A stretch of 64,000 nt of DNA from UMGS1901 sp934122115 (GCA_934122115.1 CAKOVU010000005.1:15349-79348), one strand, 5' to 3'; positions 25,348 through 35,333 are shown, numbered from the stretch's first letter. Numbers and translations: made by a program. Notes: generated from the letters alone by a model not told the origin.

Positions 25348-27765
25348 ATGAAAAAGATAGTAGAGAATAATGTATTACGAAAGATAATAATCATACCTGT
25401 AATAGTTTTTATATTGCTTACTTTTGCAATGCCAACAGTTAGTAGGGCGGATGATGATGATACAACTGAACGAAGCCTTATGGATTGGATAATAAATATA
25501 GTTACATCTATACCAATTTGGCTTTGTGATGTTGCAAACCAAATTATAAAAATGGGTGTACAGATAGACCCAGAAGATGGAGTTGTAGGAAATGCATTAA
25601 AAGCATTTGATGGAACTGTTTATAGAAAAGGTAATGAAGATGATTTAGTACAATGGCTGGGGGAAAATCCAACGATTGGCTCATTGCCAGATGCAACTGT
25701 GAAATTAGATAAGGACATAGATGGATATTCAATCTTAAAATTGTCTATTAGTCCGGGTGAAATCTTTGCTAATAAGCTAGCCTTATTAGATGCAGACTAT
25801 TTTTCAACAGATTCAAATTCTGCAACAATAGGAAATGAAGAATATTCTTTAACCAATCAATTAAAACATACAATAGCAAGTTGGTATAAAGCGTTTAGAT
25901 TAATTTCCATAGTTGGATTACTCTCTGTATTAGTGTATTTAGGTATAAGAATTATAATCTCTGCAGCAGCAAGTGACAAGGCAAAATATAAATCTATGTT
26001 TGCTGATTGGGTAGTTGCGTTATGTTTGATATTTTTCTTGCACTATATAATGGCTTTTACTAATACTATGGTAAATCAAGTGTTGGGAATAATGGGAAAC
26101 ACACAAAGTACACAAGAATTTAAACAAGTCAACATAACAGTACAAAACGCGGATGGAAGTACAGCAACTGTAACGGGAAAAGATGAAAACGATAAAGATT
26201 TAACTAAGGACTTTGTATTTTCTACCTCCCTAATGGGATATGTAAGACTTTTATGCGAAAGTATATCAGCAAGTGGAAGAGGTGTATACTCAATTATGTA
26301 TATAGCTCTAACTGGCTATACTCTATATTTTATTATAATATACATAAAGAGGGCATTAATCCTTACAGTGTTAACAATGATTGCCCCATTGATTGCACTA
26401 ACATATCCAATAGATAAAGTAAAAGATGGTCAAGCACAGGCATTTACTTTCTGGTTAAGAGAATATGTAATGAATTCGATTCAGCCAATTATACATTTAA
26501 CTTTATATACCGTATTAGTATCGTCTGCAATGAATTTGGCGGTTGCTTCACCAATATATGCTATATGTGCTTTAGCATTCATAGTACCTGGTGAAAAACT
26601 TATAAAAGAAATGTTTGGATTTAGAAGTAGTACTGCGCCATCTTTAGGAAAGATGACAGCGGCACATACACTTGCAAATTGGATTACGAAAAAAGGCAGT
26701 GGAGGTTCACCTAAAGTAGCTCAACAAGGAGGCGCAGGTCAAAACAAAATAAGAACTACAGATCAGAATCCAACTGATTCTAGCTTAGTACAAGGTAGTG
26801 GATTAGATGCTTTGGCTGGTATAAAAAATACGAAACCAGCTATAGCTCCAGCACCTTTACCAGGAAACAAACCAAAAGTAACGCTTAAAAATAAAGCAAA
26901 GAATATGGCAACAAGTGTAGGCAACAAGGCTAAAAAAACAGGAGCTGCAATTGCAAGTGGAGCAAAGAATGCTGCAAATGCTGCTAGACACCCTATTCAA
27001 AGTGGTGCTGTTGACAAAGCTAAGAAGAAATTGGGCGGAGTTGCAAATAATACAGGAAAATATTTAAGAAAGAAATATAATATACCTAAGGGACATACAA
27101 TAAGAGAACTTGCTAAGAGAGGAGTAAAAACTGCTGGAAAAGGAATTGTTAGAGGCATTGGAGCTGGAAGTGGAGCAGTATTAGGACTAGCTGGAGGTAT
27201 TGTAAGTGGAGATATGTCAACTGCATTGGCTGGTATGGCTGCAGGAGCAAAGGCAGGGGACGTAGTAGGAAAGAGAGTACTTAATGGAGCATCTGGAGCA
27301 AGAGAATTTGTTGGCTCAGCAAGATATGGAAGCAAAGAATTCCAAAATATGGAAGCAGATAGAGCATTTAAAAATGATGCTGAAAATAGACAACACTTGT
27401 TGGATAGCGGAGTAAGTAAAAAAGACCTAGATGAGAGAATGGAAGAATATGCAGAATATAGAAGAACTGGTGTAACTGATATCAAAGAAATGGATAAAAT
27501 ACATGATATTAGAGAAGAAATGCGCAATAGTGGACTAACTGATGAAAATGCCAGAAATCAAGCAATGGAATTAGCAAAATTAAGTACAAAGTATAACAGT
27601 GAAACTTTTAGAGATAATGAAAAACGTACAAATGCTGAACAAGCTTTAGCAAGAAAGTTTTTAAGAGTTAGAGATCAAAATGGCAATAAGAAACTTAATG
27701 CACAACAGGCTCGAAAGGCATCTAGAGCAACAATGGATAGAATCGCAAGAATAAAAGGAGAATAA
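25348..27765 (+). CDS. VirB6/TrbL-like polytopic membrane protein
   Basis: 805 residues. A signal peptide (about residues 10-34, ending VSRA) is followed by an extracytoplasmic region, then about seven membrane segments between residues ~180 and 430, then a ~350-residue tail that is Ala/Gly/Lys-rich at first and charged and helical later. This matches VirB6/TrbL channel proteins, including the long cytoplasmic C-terminal tail. AAAAGGAGATAGT precedes the ATG. It lies 27 bp after virB4. A hairpin without T run follows it. Confidence 0.82.
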   Translation: MKKIVENNVLRKIIIIPVIVFILLTFAMPTVSRADDDDTTERSLMDWIINIVTSIPIWLCDVANQIIKMGVQIDPEDGVVGNALKAFDGTVYRKGNEDDLVQWLGENPTIGSLPDATVKLDKDIDGYSILKLSISPGEIFANKLALLDADYFSTDSNSATIGNEEYSLTNQLKHTIASWYKAFRLISIVGLLSVLVYLGIRIIISAAASDKAKYKSMFADWVVALCLIFFLHYIMAFTNTMVNQVLGIMGNTQSTQEFKQVNITVQNADGSTATVTGKDENDKDLTKDFVFSTSLMGYVRLLCESISASGRGVYSIMYIALTGYTLYFIIIYIKRALILTVLTMIAPLIALTYPIDKVKDGQAQAFTFWLREYVMNSIQPIIHLTLYTVLVSSAMNLAVASPIYAICALAFIVPGEKLIKEMFGFRSSTAPSLGKMTAAHTLANWITKKGSGGSPKVAQQGGAGQNKIRTTDQNPTDSSLVQGSGLDALAGIKNTKPAIAPAPLPGNKPKVTLKNKAKNMATSVGNKAKKTGAAIASGAKNAANAARHPIQSGAVDKAKKKLGGVANNTGKYLRKKYNIPKGHTIRELAKRGVKTAGKGIVRGIGAGSGAVLGLAGGIVSGDMSTALAGMAAGAKAGDVVGKRVLNGASGAREFVGSARYGSKEFQNMEADRAFKNDAENRQHLLDSGVSKKDLDERMEEYAEYRRTGVTDIKEMDKIHDIREEMRNSGLTDENARNQAMELAKLSTKYNSETFRDNEKRTNAEQALARKFLRVRDQNGNKKLNAQQARKASRATMDRIARIKGE

Positions 27766-27770
27766 AAACA

Positions 27771-27800
27771 CAGACCCAAAAGCATTATCTTTTGGGCCTG
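27771..27800 (+). terminator. Intercistronic hairpin after the VirB6-like gene
   Basis: CAGACCCAAAAG pairs with CTTTTGGGCCTG around a 6-nt loop. No T run follows, so it is better read as an mRNA-stabilising or processing hairpin than a true terminator. Confidence 0.5.
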
Positions 27801-27822
27801 ACTTATATAAGGAGAAGGAATT

Positions 27823-28716
27823 ATGTTTAATAAAATAATTAGGTTATATAATCAAAATAGAAGAAAATTTTGGACTATTATTGCAATAATAGTAGTTGGA
27901 TTATTGCTCTTAAGATTGGCGAATTATTTAGCTAAACTATCTTTAGAAAGACAGAATAATGCAATGCCAACCAACACAACAACTACTAATTCACAAACAT
28001 ATTCTATAATTTCTGATACTAATATAAGTACTAGTAGGGCAAACAAAAATAATGAAGAGATAGAAAATTTTATAAAATATTGCAATAATAAGCAAATAAA
28101 AAATGCATATGATATGCTTTCTGATGATTGCAAAAAGTATGTGTTTCAAGATGATATAAATAGATTTGAAAAAGAGTATTATGATATAATATTTTCATCA
28201 AGCAGATTGTATTCAAAAGACAATTGGATAACAAGCAATGATTATACAACATATAAAGTAACATATACAAATAATTTATTAAGTGACGGAAAATATGATT
28301 CTCAGCAGTCTTTTGGAGATTATATTACAGTTACTCCAGATTATAAATTAAATATTTCAAAGTTTGTTAGAGCTAGAGAATTGCAGAGCACATGTGATAA
28401 TAGTGATGTTGAAATTATTGCTATAATAAATGAAACTTATATAGAAAAGGAATCACTAGAAGTTAAAATTAAAAATAATACTACAAACGACATTGATTTA
28501 GAAAAAACTAACAAAATATATATTGTGGATAGCAAAGATAAGAAGTATAATGTAAGTACTAATGGAATAGAAGAAATGTTAAAAATTAAAAGCAAAGAAA
28601 CAAAAAATATTTCACTAACAATAAATAAAACATATAATGCAAGGAAAGTAAAAGAGCTTGTTTTTGAGGGCATAATTGTAAATGGACAAGAATGTACAAT
28701 TAAAATAGATTTTTAA
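27823..28716 (+). CDS. Membrane-anchored extracytoplasmic protein, VirB8-like candidate
   Basis: 297 residues. One N-terminal membrane helix (about residues 16-36), a Thr/Asn-rich linker, then a helix-plus-strand domain starting with NNEEIENFIKYCNNKQIKNAYDMLSDDCKKYVF. That pattern is typical of NTF2-like folds, the fold of VirB8/TcpC T4SS proteins. The C-terminal part looks like a separate beta domain. The VirB8 role is inference from fold pattern and operon position. AAGGAGAAGG precedes the ATG. Confidence 0.55.
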   Translation: MFNKIIRLYNQNRRKFWTIIAIIVVGLLLLRLANYLAKLSLERQNNAMPTNTTTTNSQTYSIISDTNISTSRANKNNEEIENFIKYCNNKQIKNAYDMLSDDCKKYVFQDDINRFEKEYYDIIFSSSRLYSKDNWITSNDYTTYKVTYTNNLLSDGKYDSQQSFGDYITVTPDYKLNISKFVRARELQSTCDNSDVEIIAIINETYIEKESLEVKIKNNTTNDIDLEKTNKIYIVDSKDKKYNVSTNGIEEMLKIKSKETKNISLTINKTYNARKVKELVFEGIIVNGQECTIKIDF

Positions 28717-28728
28717 AGGAGAAAAGTT

Positions 28729-31182
28729 ATGGCTGATGGCAAAAAAAATGGCGGAGCAATGGATGAAGCTAAAAATGTAGCTAAGAAAAAAGCAAAAAAG
28801 AAGATTGTAGGAGCTATATTAGGGGCAGTATCACAGTTAATAATTCCTATTTTAATAATAGTTGTTTTAATAGCTTCTGTAATGCTTATAGCACAGCAAA
28901 TAACAAATATGATTAATGGAATAAAAGACGGATGGTCATCTTTTTGGAATAGAGATGGAATTGTTGTTTCTGATGAATTCGTGGATGAGTTTATTAAAAA
29001 TTTAAAAGCACAAGGCATTGGTGTAGGAAGCATGGGAATGACCGAATCGAATGCTAAAGACTATATAAAATCTTTTATAGAGGCTTCATTGGTTACACAA
29101 ACAGTAAACACCCATAATAATGGTATAGCAGTAGCAGGAGGAATAGAATTAAAAAGACATGATTCGAAAAATAACCAAATTCATGATATGAGCTATACTG
29201 AAACTTTTGACGAAGGAGCAGACTTTAATAAAGTAAGATACACATATTCATTAGATGAATCGGGCAACATAGTATATCCTGTTTCTAATGGAAGTGGTGG
29301 TTACACAACTAGAACAATAGATAAAAGCGCATATGAGCAACATGCTATTCCAGTAATGTTTTTTGTTGATTTATGCACAGCAACACAAAGCCCTAATTAT
29401 GTAAAAGCATTGTCTGATCACATAAAAAATGAAGGACAAACTATGACGATAACTTTATTAGACAGCTATTATGTATCATATAAAGAAGTACATCATGAAT
29501 ACATAGCATCTGGAGCTACTAATCATACCTGGGATACACAAGAAGATTCAACAACTACGATAAGCACAATGCCATATGTAACAGAAGTAAACCATCTATT
29601 ATATAAAATGTCACAAACATATACTAGATCAGAACCTTCTGTGGAAAGAACTGAGCCAGAAACAGTAGAGACGAAAGGAAAAGGTGCTGAAGCTAATGTT
29701 ACATTAAGAACTACTACAACAACAGTAACTGAAACCTATAGATTCAGCAGTCCAATAGAGCAAGACCCTGTAATAAAATGTGAAGAAGATGATTTCTTTG
29801 TAAAGGAAAGTAAAAAGAAATATTATACATCTTATAAGCAAAATGCAGCAGCAATTAATACATATAAGAAGGACGGGACTCTATTATTTACAATGATGGA
29901 CATGAACCTAGACAATGATAGATTAGAGCAAATATTAAAATATGTAATTTACAAAATGACAGGTGTGGATTACGGAGTAACAAGTTTAGATGGGTCTTTG
30001 TTTAAGTTGAATAGTATAAATAGCTTAGGTGCAGGAGGAATTGCAGAAGTTATAAAAAGTTTTGAAAATGGAGATCTAAGATATTATATGAAAGGTGATT
30101 CTGATGATTATTCTAATTGGTATGTATATAACTTTGTTACACAAGATAGAAAACAATATAAATTAGCATATAGTGATTATGATAAAACGTGGAATTTTTC
30201 ATATGGGATAATGGTGTATGATGAGAAGTATGACGAATATAATAATGTTGGAGTATTTAATCAAGAAGGTGTAGATATAAGGAATCTTGTGAACAGAGCA
30301 AGAAATGGAGAACAGATTTTGCTAGATGTAGAAATAGTAGATAGAGTATATAATAATATAGTAAAAAATAAGCAGAAAATATTAAGCGATTTAGCTACTA
30401 AAAGGAATGCAGAGCTTACAAACTATCAAATAGATGCATTAACAAATGTTCACTATCAATATGGAAATGCAGGTGATGCATATATAAGTAACAGTAAAAA
30501 CATAATGGAATTATATAAACAGTATTATGCTAAAGGAAAAACTGAGGAATTTAAGAATATAGCTATATGTGAGGTTAATGACGGCGTTTCACGTAACTTC
30601 TTCATAAGAGGTGAGCCAGCAAAGAGAGGAACATATGAATGGATTATGTTTGACGAAGGAATATATACATTAGCTGATGGAACCATAGTAAGTGGAGCAT
30701 CTGGTATTATAGAGGTAGCAGATAAATGCCATAAATATATGGAAGAGAAGCTATATACATATAGACTAGTGGATTTGCCAGCTACTGCAAATGATGCTTG
30801 GAATGTGCCATATACATGTTGCGCAACATATGTGGATTGGGTATTAGCGGAAGCTGGATATAAGGACAAAACAGCAGGATTGACACATAGTGCACCAAGT
30901 TTGTTTCAAGAGTATGCTGAAAAGGGATTTACATTAATAAAAACATATGATGAGTTACAAGCTGGAGATTTAGCGTTCTTTCACTATGCCTCTGATGATG
31001 GTACACGCTACTTTAATGGAAAGGCATATACCATAGGTCACGTTCAAATATATGCAGGTGATGGTAAGTGGTATAACGCTGGTTGCACAGAAGCTATACA
31101 AGCTATTGAAGAGCGTTACAGACCCTCACCTTACGGTGATGATGGACGTGCATGGTTTGTTGTAGGCTTACGTCCAAATTAA
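28729..31182 (+). CDS. Bifunctional wall hydrolase: GH24-type lysozyme + NlpC/CHAP-like peptidase
   Basis: 817 residues. A basic N-terminus and one membrane segment (about residues 27-55) are followed by a long extracytoplasmic part. Residues ~440-650 look like a phage-type lysozyme: SFENGDLRYY with catalytic-Glu candidate E446, NFSYGIMV, NYQIDALTNVHYQYGN, then an EWIMFDEGIY ending. The last ~130 residues are an NlpC/P60 or CHAP-like domain with Cys in YTCCATYV and His in IGHVQIYAG. Gram-positive T4SS carry such VirB1/CwlT-type enzymes to open the wall. It follows the previous gene by 12 bp. Confidence 0.8.
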   Translation: MADGKKNGGAMDEAKNVAKKKAKKKIVGAILGAVSQLIIPILIIVVLIASVMLIAQQITNMINGIKDGWSSFWNRDGIVVSDEFVDEFIKNLKAQGIGVGSMGMTESNAKDYIKSFIEASLVTQTVNTHNNGIAVAGGIELKRHDSKNNQIHDMSYTETFDEGADFNKVRYTYSLDESGNIVYPVSNGSGGYTTRTIDKSAYEQHAIPVMFFVDLCTATQSPNYVKALSDHIKNEGQTMTITLLDSYYVSYKEVHHEYIASGATNHTWDTQEDSTTTISTMPYVTEVNHLLYKMSQTYTRSEPSVERTEPETVETKGKGAEANVTLRTTTTTVTETYRFSSPIEQDPVIKCEEDDFFVKESKKKYYTSYKQNAAAINTYKKDGTLLFTMMDMNLDNDRLEQILKYVIYKMTGVDYGVTSLDGSLFKLNSINSLGAGGIAEVIKSFENGDLRYYMKGDSDDYSNWYVYNFVTQDRKQYKLAYSDYDKTWNFSYGIMVYDEKYDEYNNVGVFNQEGVDIRNLVNRARNGEQILLDVEIVDRVYNNIVKNKQKILSDLATKRNAELTNYQIDALTNVHYQYGNAGDAYISNSKNIMELYKQYYAKGKTEEFKNIAICEVNDGVSRNFFIRGEPAKRGTYEWIMFDEGIYTLADGTIVSGASGIIEVADKCHKYMEEKLYTYRLVDLPATANDAWNVPYTCCATYVDWVLAEAGYKDKTAGLTHSAPSLFQEYAEKGFTLIKTYDELQAGDLAFFHYASDDGTRYFNGKAYTIGHVQIYAGDGKWYNAGCTEAIQAIEERYRPSPYGDDGRAWFVVGLRPN

Positions 31183-31199
31183 AGATGGGAGATAAAATT

Positions 31200-32540
31200 A
31201 TGAAGAAAATAAAAATAATAATTCCGATATTAGTAGTTCTATTGATAGTAGTGTGTATTGCTTTGGCTATAATAACAAATAATCAAAAGAAACAGGAAGA
31301 AAAATATGGAAAAGTAGATCCGCCTGTTGACGTTTCTGAATCTATAGCTGCATATACAAATAAAATGGTAAGAATAAAAGAAGATTCTAGTTTTTATACA
31401 CTTGAATCATATGTAAAGAGATTGTTAGCTAATTTAGAATATAAAGATAGTGATGGAATAATTAGTTTGCTTACAGAAGATTACAAAGAAAAAAATGCGA
31501 TAACTAGCAAAAATGTTCAAGATAAAATAAAATTTGATGGGCAAGATAGTTCTTATAATGCATTGGAGATATATGAGTCAGCTAATACTGGTAGATATAT
31601 TATCAAAGGAGAAATTGGTAAAGAAAAAGTTTATTTTAAAATAGTAGAGGATTCTAGAAATAATACATTTGCTATAGAACCAATTACAGAGGAATACTAT
31701 AATAACTCTGTAAAAAATCAAATGGAAGAAGAAGATAGTGTTACAATAGCAAAAAACGATTACAACAGTATTAGCAAAATAAGAATTACCCAAGAAGACA
31801 TCGTTCAAAAATATTTTAATAGTTACATACAAAATGTAATTAATTATCCACAAGAAGTGTACAATATGTTGGATGAAGAGTATAAAAATAAGAAATTTGG
31901 TAGCTTTGATAACTTTAAAAAATATATAAATAATAAAGCAGATTTGCTAAACTTATTAGATATATACAATAGAAAAAGCTATTCGGATTTTGCAACATCA
32001 CAAGAATATGAAGAATATTATTTGCAATTTTTAGATGTAGGGCTTACTCAATATATAGTAAATACATATACAGATTATACAGAATATATCTGCTATGACC
32101 AGGAAGATAATGTATACATTTTCAGAGAAAAAGCGCCAAATGATTATACAATAATCCTTGATGCATATACTATAGAAATTCCAAGTGTAAAGCAAAAATA
32201 TGAAACATCTACAGATCAAGATAAAGTTGCAATGAATATTGAAAAAATTAAACAGGCAGTAAATGATAAAGATTATACTTATGTATACAATAAGTTAGAT
32301 GAAACATTTAAAAATAATAATTATCCTACAGAAGCAAGCTTTGAGCAAAAAATGCAATCAGAACTTTATGGAAGAAACGATTTTTCATACACTAAAGTAG
32401 AAAGTAAGAGCAATGTGTATGTGTGCGATGTTACTGTAACAGATGCAAGTGTTAAGAATAGTACAGCACAAAAGATATTGCACGTATTTATGCAATTAAA
32501 AGATGAAACAGATTTTGTATTATCATTTAATATAGAATAA
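31200..32540 (+). CDS. Membrane-anchored protein with repeated NTF2-like segments
   Basis: 446 residues. One N-terminal membrane helix (residues 4-24) is followed by an extracytoplasmic region with three similar helix-strand segments (around LANLEYKDSDGIISLLTEDYK, YIQNVINYPQEVYNMLDEEYK and DKDYTYVYNKLDETFKNN). The pattern resembles NTF2-like domains, as in TcpC/VirB8 proteins that carry tandem copies. GATGGGAG is spaced for the ATG at 31200; upstream in-frame ATGs lie inside the preceding gene. It has the same overall architecture as the 27.8-kb gene, so two VirB8-like subunits are possible. Confidence 0.55.
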   Translation: MKKIKIIIPILVVLLIVVCIALAIITNNQKKQEEKYGKVDPPVDVSESIAAYTNKMVRIKEDSSFYTLESYVKRLLANLEYKDSDGIISLLTEDYKEKNAITSKNVQDKIKFDGQDSSYNALEIYESANTGRYIIKGEIGKEKVYFKIVEDSRNNTFAIEPITEEYYNNSVKNQMEEEDSVTIAKNDYNSISKIRITQEDIVQKYFNSYIQNVINYPQEVYNMLDEEYKNKKFGSFDNFKKYINNKADLLNLLDIYNRKSYSDFATSQEYEEYYLQFLDVGLTQYIVNTYTDYTEYICYDQEDNVYIFREKAPNDYTIILDAYTIEIPSVKQKYETSTDQDKVAMNIEKIKQAVNDKDYTYVYNKLDETFKNNNYPTEASFEQKMQSELYGRNDFSYTKVESKSNVYVCDVTVTDASVKNSTAQKILHVFMQLKDETDFVLSFNIE

Positions 32541-32552
32541 AGGAGATACCTT

Positions 32553-33929
32553 ATGAACCCTGATGAAAATAAAGAAATAGAAGAAAGAATTTTAGCTATC
32601 TATAAAGAAGTATTGCAAGAATTGCCTGAAAGAAATAAGATAGACGGAATTACTTATTATACAGATATTACATTAGTAAATCCAGTTGACGGAAAAGACG
32701 GGCTAGCAGATCAAGGTGTTTATGCAGTAAGAGTTGTAAATGAGAAAGAAAAAAATCTGTACAAATTATACAATAATAGTATAGAAATAGCTGAGATAGA
32801 TGAAAATGGAAAGATTATTTTCTCGAATGAATACATAGAATGGTTGGAACAAATAGATAAAAGATTTTCTGAAATAGCCCAAAATGCAAATGAAAAAGAA
32901 GTATTAGATTTGAACAATGAGTTGACAGAAGAAGATAAGGAATATAAAGAAGATGAAATAAAAGAATTAGAGTCTGAAGAAAATGAAGAAATAACAGAGC
33001 ATCAGAAAGAACAAGAAGAACCAGAAAATAAAGAACAAGAAATGCAACAACTTGCACAGGCTACAGGAAATGAAGTAGGAAATATAAAATCATATTCGAA
33101 AATAAAACCAACACAGTATTTAACAGATAAAGATACCTTTGAAGAGATAGCTAATGTAAAAGGCCAATATTCAGATATATATATTGTAAATGCAAACGAA
33201 GACATGGGAAAGAATCATAAATTTGCATTTATAGGCAGAAATCAAGATGGAGAGCTTGAATATATTGAAGGCTTAGAAACTAAAGGAACTACTACAACAG
33301 ATAGACAAATATATAGCATAAATAGAGACGGTTCAAAAGTTGAAGAAAAGCAAGTAACAGAAATGTTTACAACTTCAGATCCTAATAAAATGTTTTCTGC
33401 TAAAATCGGGAATTATGGAATCATAGAAGTAGATTACTTAAGAAAGAGCCCTACAGAGAACAAGTTTGTAGGAAGCCAAGTAGAAACACAAACTGAAAGA
33501 CCAACTACAGCAGAGGTAAAGCAATTTATGAATGAAGCAAGAACTACCAAGAGTGAACTTGATGAATCCATAGATAAAACAGAAAAGCAGATAGAAGAAA
33601 ATGAATCTCGCACTACAAGATTAGAAAATATAGATGATAATCCTAATAATGATAGAGCTATAGATGTAACAGAGGTAGTTGAATTAGATGATGGAACAAA
33701 AACAACAATAATGGATGAAGCAAAAAATCAGAATAAAAAGTTAGATGATTATATTAAAGAAATAGAAGAAACTCCTGAAAGTGGTATGGCAGAGAAGATT
33801 GAGAGCATAAGAGCCAAGGAATTGGAGAAAAATACTAAAGAAGAGCCAGAAGTTTTACATGATAGAGAGGATAGAGGAGAAAGAGAAACACCAGAAGAAG
33901 CAGCTTTAAGAAGATTGATGAATCATTAA
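32553..33929 (+). CDS. Acidic soluble protein at the end of the T4SS-like operon
   Basis: 458 residues, with no signal peptide and no membrane segment. The N-terminal ~115 residues look globular (mixed alpha/beta); a Glu/Lys-rich coiled-coil stretch (about 130-175) links to a second globular part (~185-320), then a long charged helical tail. In an operon of membrane and wall proteins, a cytoplasmic protein without ATPase motifs could be a substrate, a chaperone or an assembly factor. I do not recognise the family. GGAGATACCTT precedes the ATG. A terminator follows directly. Confidence 0.65.
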   Translation: MNPDENKEIEERILAIYKEVLQELPERNKIDGITYYTDITLVNPVDGKDGLADQGVYAVRVVNEKEKNLYKLYNNSIEIAEIDENGKIIFSNEYIEWLEQIDKRFSEIAQNANEKEVLDLNNELTEEDKEYKEDEIKELESEENEEITEHQKEQEEPENKEQEMQQLAQATGNEVGNIKSYSKIKPTQYLTDKDTFEEIANVKGQYSDIYIVNANEDMGKNHKFAFIGRNQDGELEYIEGLETKGTTTTDRQIYSINRDGSKVEEKQVTEMFTTSDPNKMFSAKIGNYGIIEVDYLRKSPTENKFVGSQVETQTERPTTAEVKQFMNEARTTKSELDESIDKTEKQIEENESRTTRLENIDDNPNNDRAIDVTEVVELDDGTKTTIMDEAKNQNKKLDDYIKEIEETPESGMAEKIESIRAKELEKNTKEEPEVLHDREDRGERETPEEAALRRLMNH

Positions 33930-33935
33930 AAGAGA

Positions 33936-33982
33936 ATGCATCTTAAATATTAGAGACCTAATATTTTAAGGTGTATTTTTTA
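33936..33982 (+). terminator. Terminator of the T4SS-like operon
   Basis: AATGCATCTTAAATATTAG pairs imperfectly with CTAATATTTTAAGGTGTATT around an AGAC loop and runs into TTTTTT. This ends the operon that begins at about 20.13 kb. Confidence 0.85.
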
Positions 33983-34035
33983 TGTAATAAAAAAGGAAAT
34001 ATAGAATAATTATATAAAAGAAAATTTACATAGGG

Positions 34036-35292
34036 GTGACTAAAATAGTAAAGAAGATTTTTATATTTTTATTGATTATAGTAACTTTGAATGGAGCTTT
34101 TATAAATCTGTGTTATGCTGATGATGTGGAAGAAGATGAAACAGAGGACATTACAGAAACTGAAATTAATGAAGTAAATGAGGTTTCAAAAAATGCAGCT
34201 GAAGTACCAATATTAAACTCTAGAAGATGTGTAATATTTGACAGAACATCTAAAACTGTAATGTACGGTAAAAACGAAGAATTAAGATCCGCTATGGCCT
34301 CGACAACAAAGATAATGACTGCAACTATAGCTCTTGAAAATGGCAATTTGCAAGATGAAATAACAATAGATAGAAAAGCAGCGGGTACAGGTGGATCTAG
34401 GTTAGGTTTAAAAAGAGGAGACAAAATAACATTAAATGATTTACTTTATGGACTAATGCTTAGGTCTGGCAATGATGCAGCAGTAGCAATTGCAGAACAT
34501 ATAGGAGGAAGTGTAGAAGGTTTTGCAGAACTGATGAACCAAAAAGCGACAGAGCTAGGATTAAAAGACACTCATTTTGTAACACCACATGGTTTGGATA
34601 GCAGCGAACATTATACAACAGCGTTGGAACTAGCGAAATTAACAGATTATGCATTAAAAAATGAAAAGTTTGCTAAAATAGTTGCAACAAAGAGTACAAC
34701 AATAAGCATAAATGGCAATCCGCGACAATTATCTAATACAAACGAGTTATTAGGAGTTTTAAATGGGGTAATAGGAGTAAAAACTGGTTTTACAAATGGT
34801 GCAGGCAGATGCTTAGTTACAGAAACAAAAAGAGGAGATACAGATATAATAGTGGTTGTACTTGGGGCCGATACAAAGAAAGATAGAACCAAAGATAGCA
34901 TAAAATTAATAGAATACGCATTTGCAAACTTTACAAAAGTTAACATAAAAGAAAAAGCTATAGAGGAATTTGAAAAATGGGAAAGAATAAATAGAAATAG
35001 AATTTTAATAATAAAAGGTCAAAAAGATACAATAAGTTTAGACATTGGTAAAATTAATACCGAAACAATACCAGTAAAGGAAACAGACAAATTAGAAATA
35101 ACAATTAACACTATAAATCAACTGAAAGCCCCTGTTGAGAAAAACACAAAAGTAGGAACTATTATAATAAAACTAAATGATAATATAATAGATTCGATTG
35201 ATATAGTGTGTGGCGAAAAGATAGAGCGAAAAACATGGCTAGATTACTTTAAAGAAAATTTACAAATTTGTCGAACGATTTTTGAGATTTAA
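34036..35292 (+). CDS. D-alanyl-D-alanine carboxypeptidase (DacF/PBP5-like)
   Basis: 418 residues. It removes the terminal D-Ala from peptidoglycan stem peptides. A signal peptide (about 1-28, ending CYA) is followed by a penicillin-binding serine-peptidase domain with STTK (SxxK), SGN and KTG motifs in the right order, then a PBP5 C-terminal beta domain and a terminal amphipathic helix (WLDYFKENL) for membrane attachment. The start is weakly defined: a GTG at 34036 gives a complete signal peptide but has no ribosome site before it. In Bacillus, dacF is a sporulation gene; that role is plausible here. Confidence 0.88.
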   Translation: MTKIVKKIFIFLLIIVTLNGAFINLCYADDVEEDETEDITETEINEVNEVSKNAAEVPILNSRRCVIFDRTSKTVMYGKNEELRSAMASTTKIMTATIALENGNLQDEITIDRKAAGTGGSRLGLKRGDKITLNDLLYGLMLRSGNDAAVAIAEHIGGSVEGFAELMNQKATELGLKDTHFVTPHGLDSSEHYTTALELAKLTDYALKNEKFAKIVATKSTTISINGNPRQLSNTNELLGVLNGVIGVKTGFTNGAGRCLVTETKRGDTDIIVVVLGADTKKDRTKDSIKLIEYAFANFTKVNIKEKAIEEFEKWERINRNRILIIKGQKDTISLDIGKINTETIPVKETDKLEITINTINQLKAPVEKNTKVGTIIIKLNDNIIDSIDIVCGEKIERKTWLDYFKENLQICRTIFEI

Positions 35293-35304
35293 TTTGAGTA
35301 ATTA

Positions 35305-35333
35305 TTGACTTTTTTGTTTATATGGTTTATTAT
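35305..35333 (+). promoter_or_regulatory. Promoter of putative small RNA 1
   Basis: TTGACT (35305-35310), 17-bp spacer, TATTAT (35328-35333). The predicted start falls at about 35340, exactly where the repeated RNA element begins. Confidence 0.7.

Noticed and set aside
20131..33982. Integrative conjugative element
   Set aside because: No integrase, relaxase, coupling protein, replication gene, att-like direct repeats or change in base composition at either edge.
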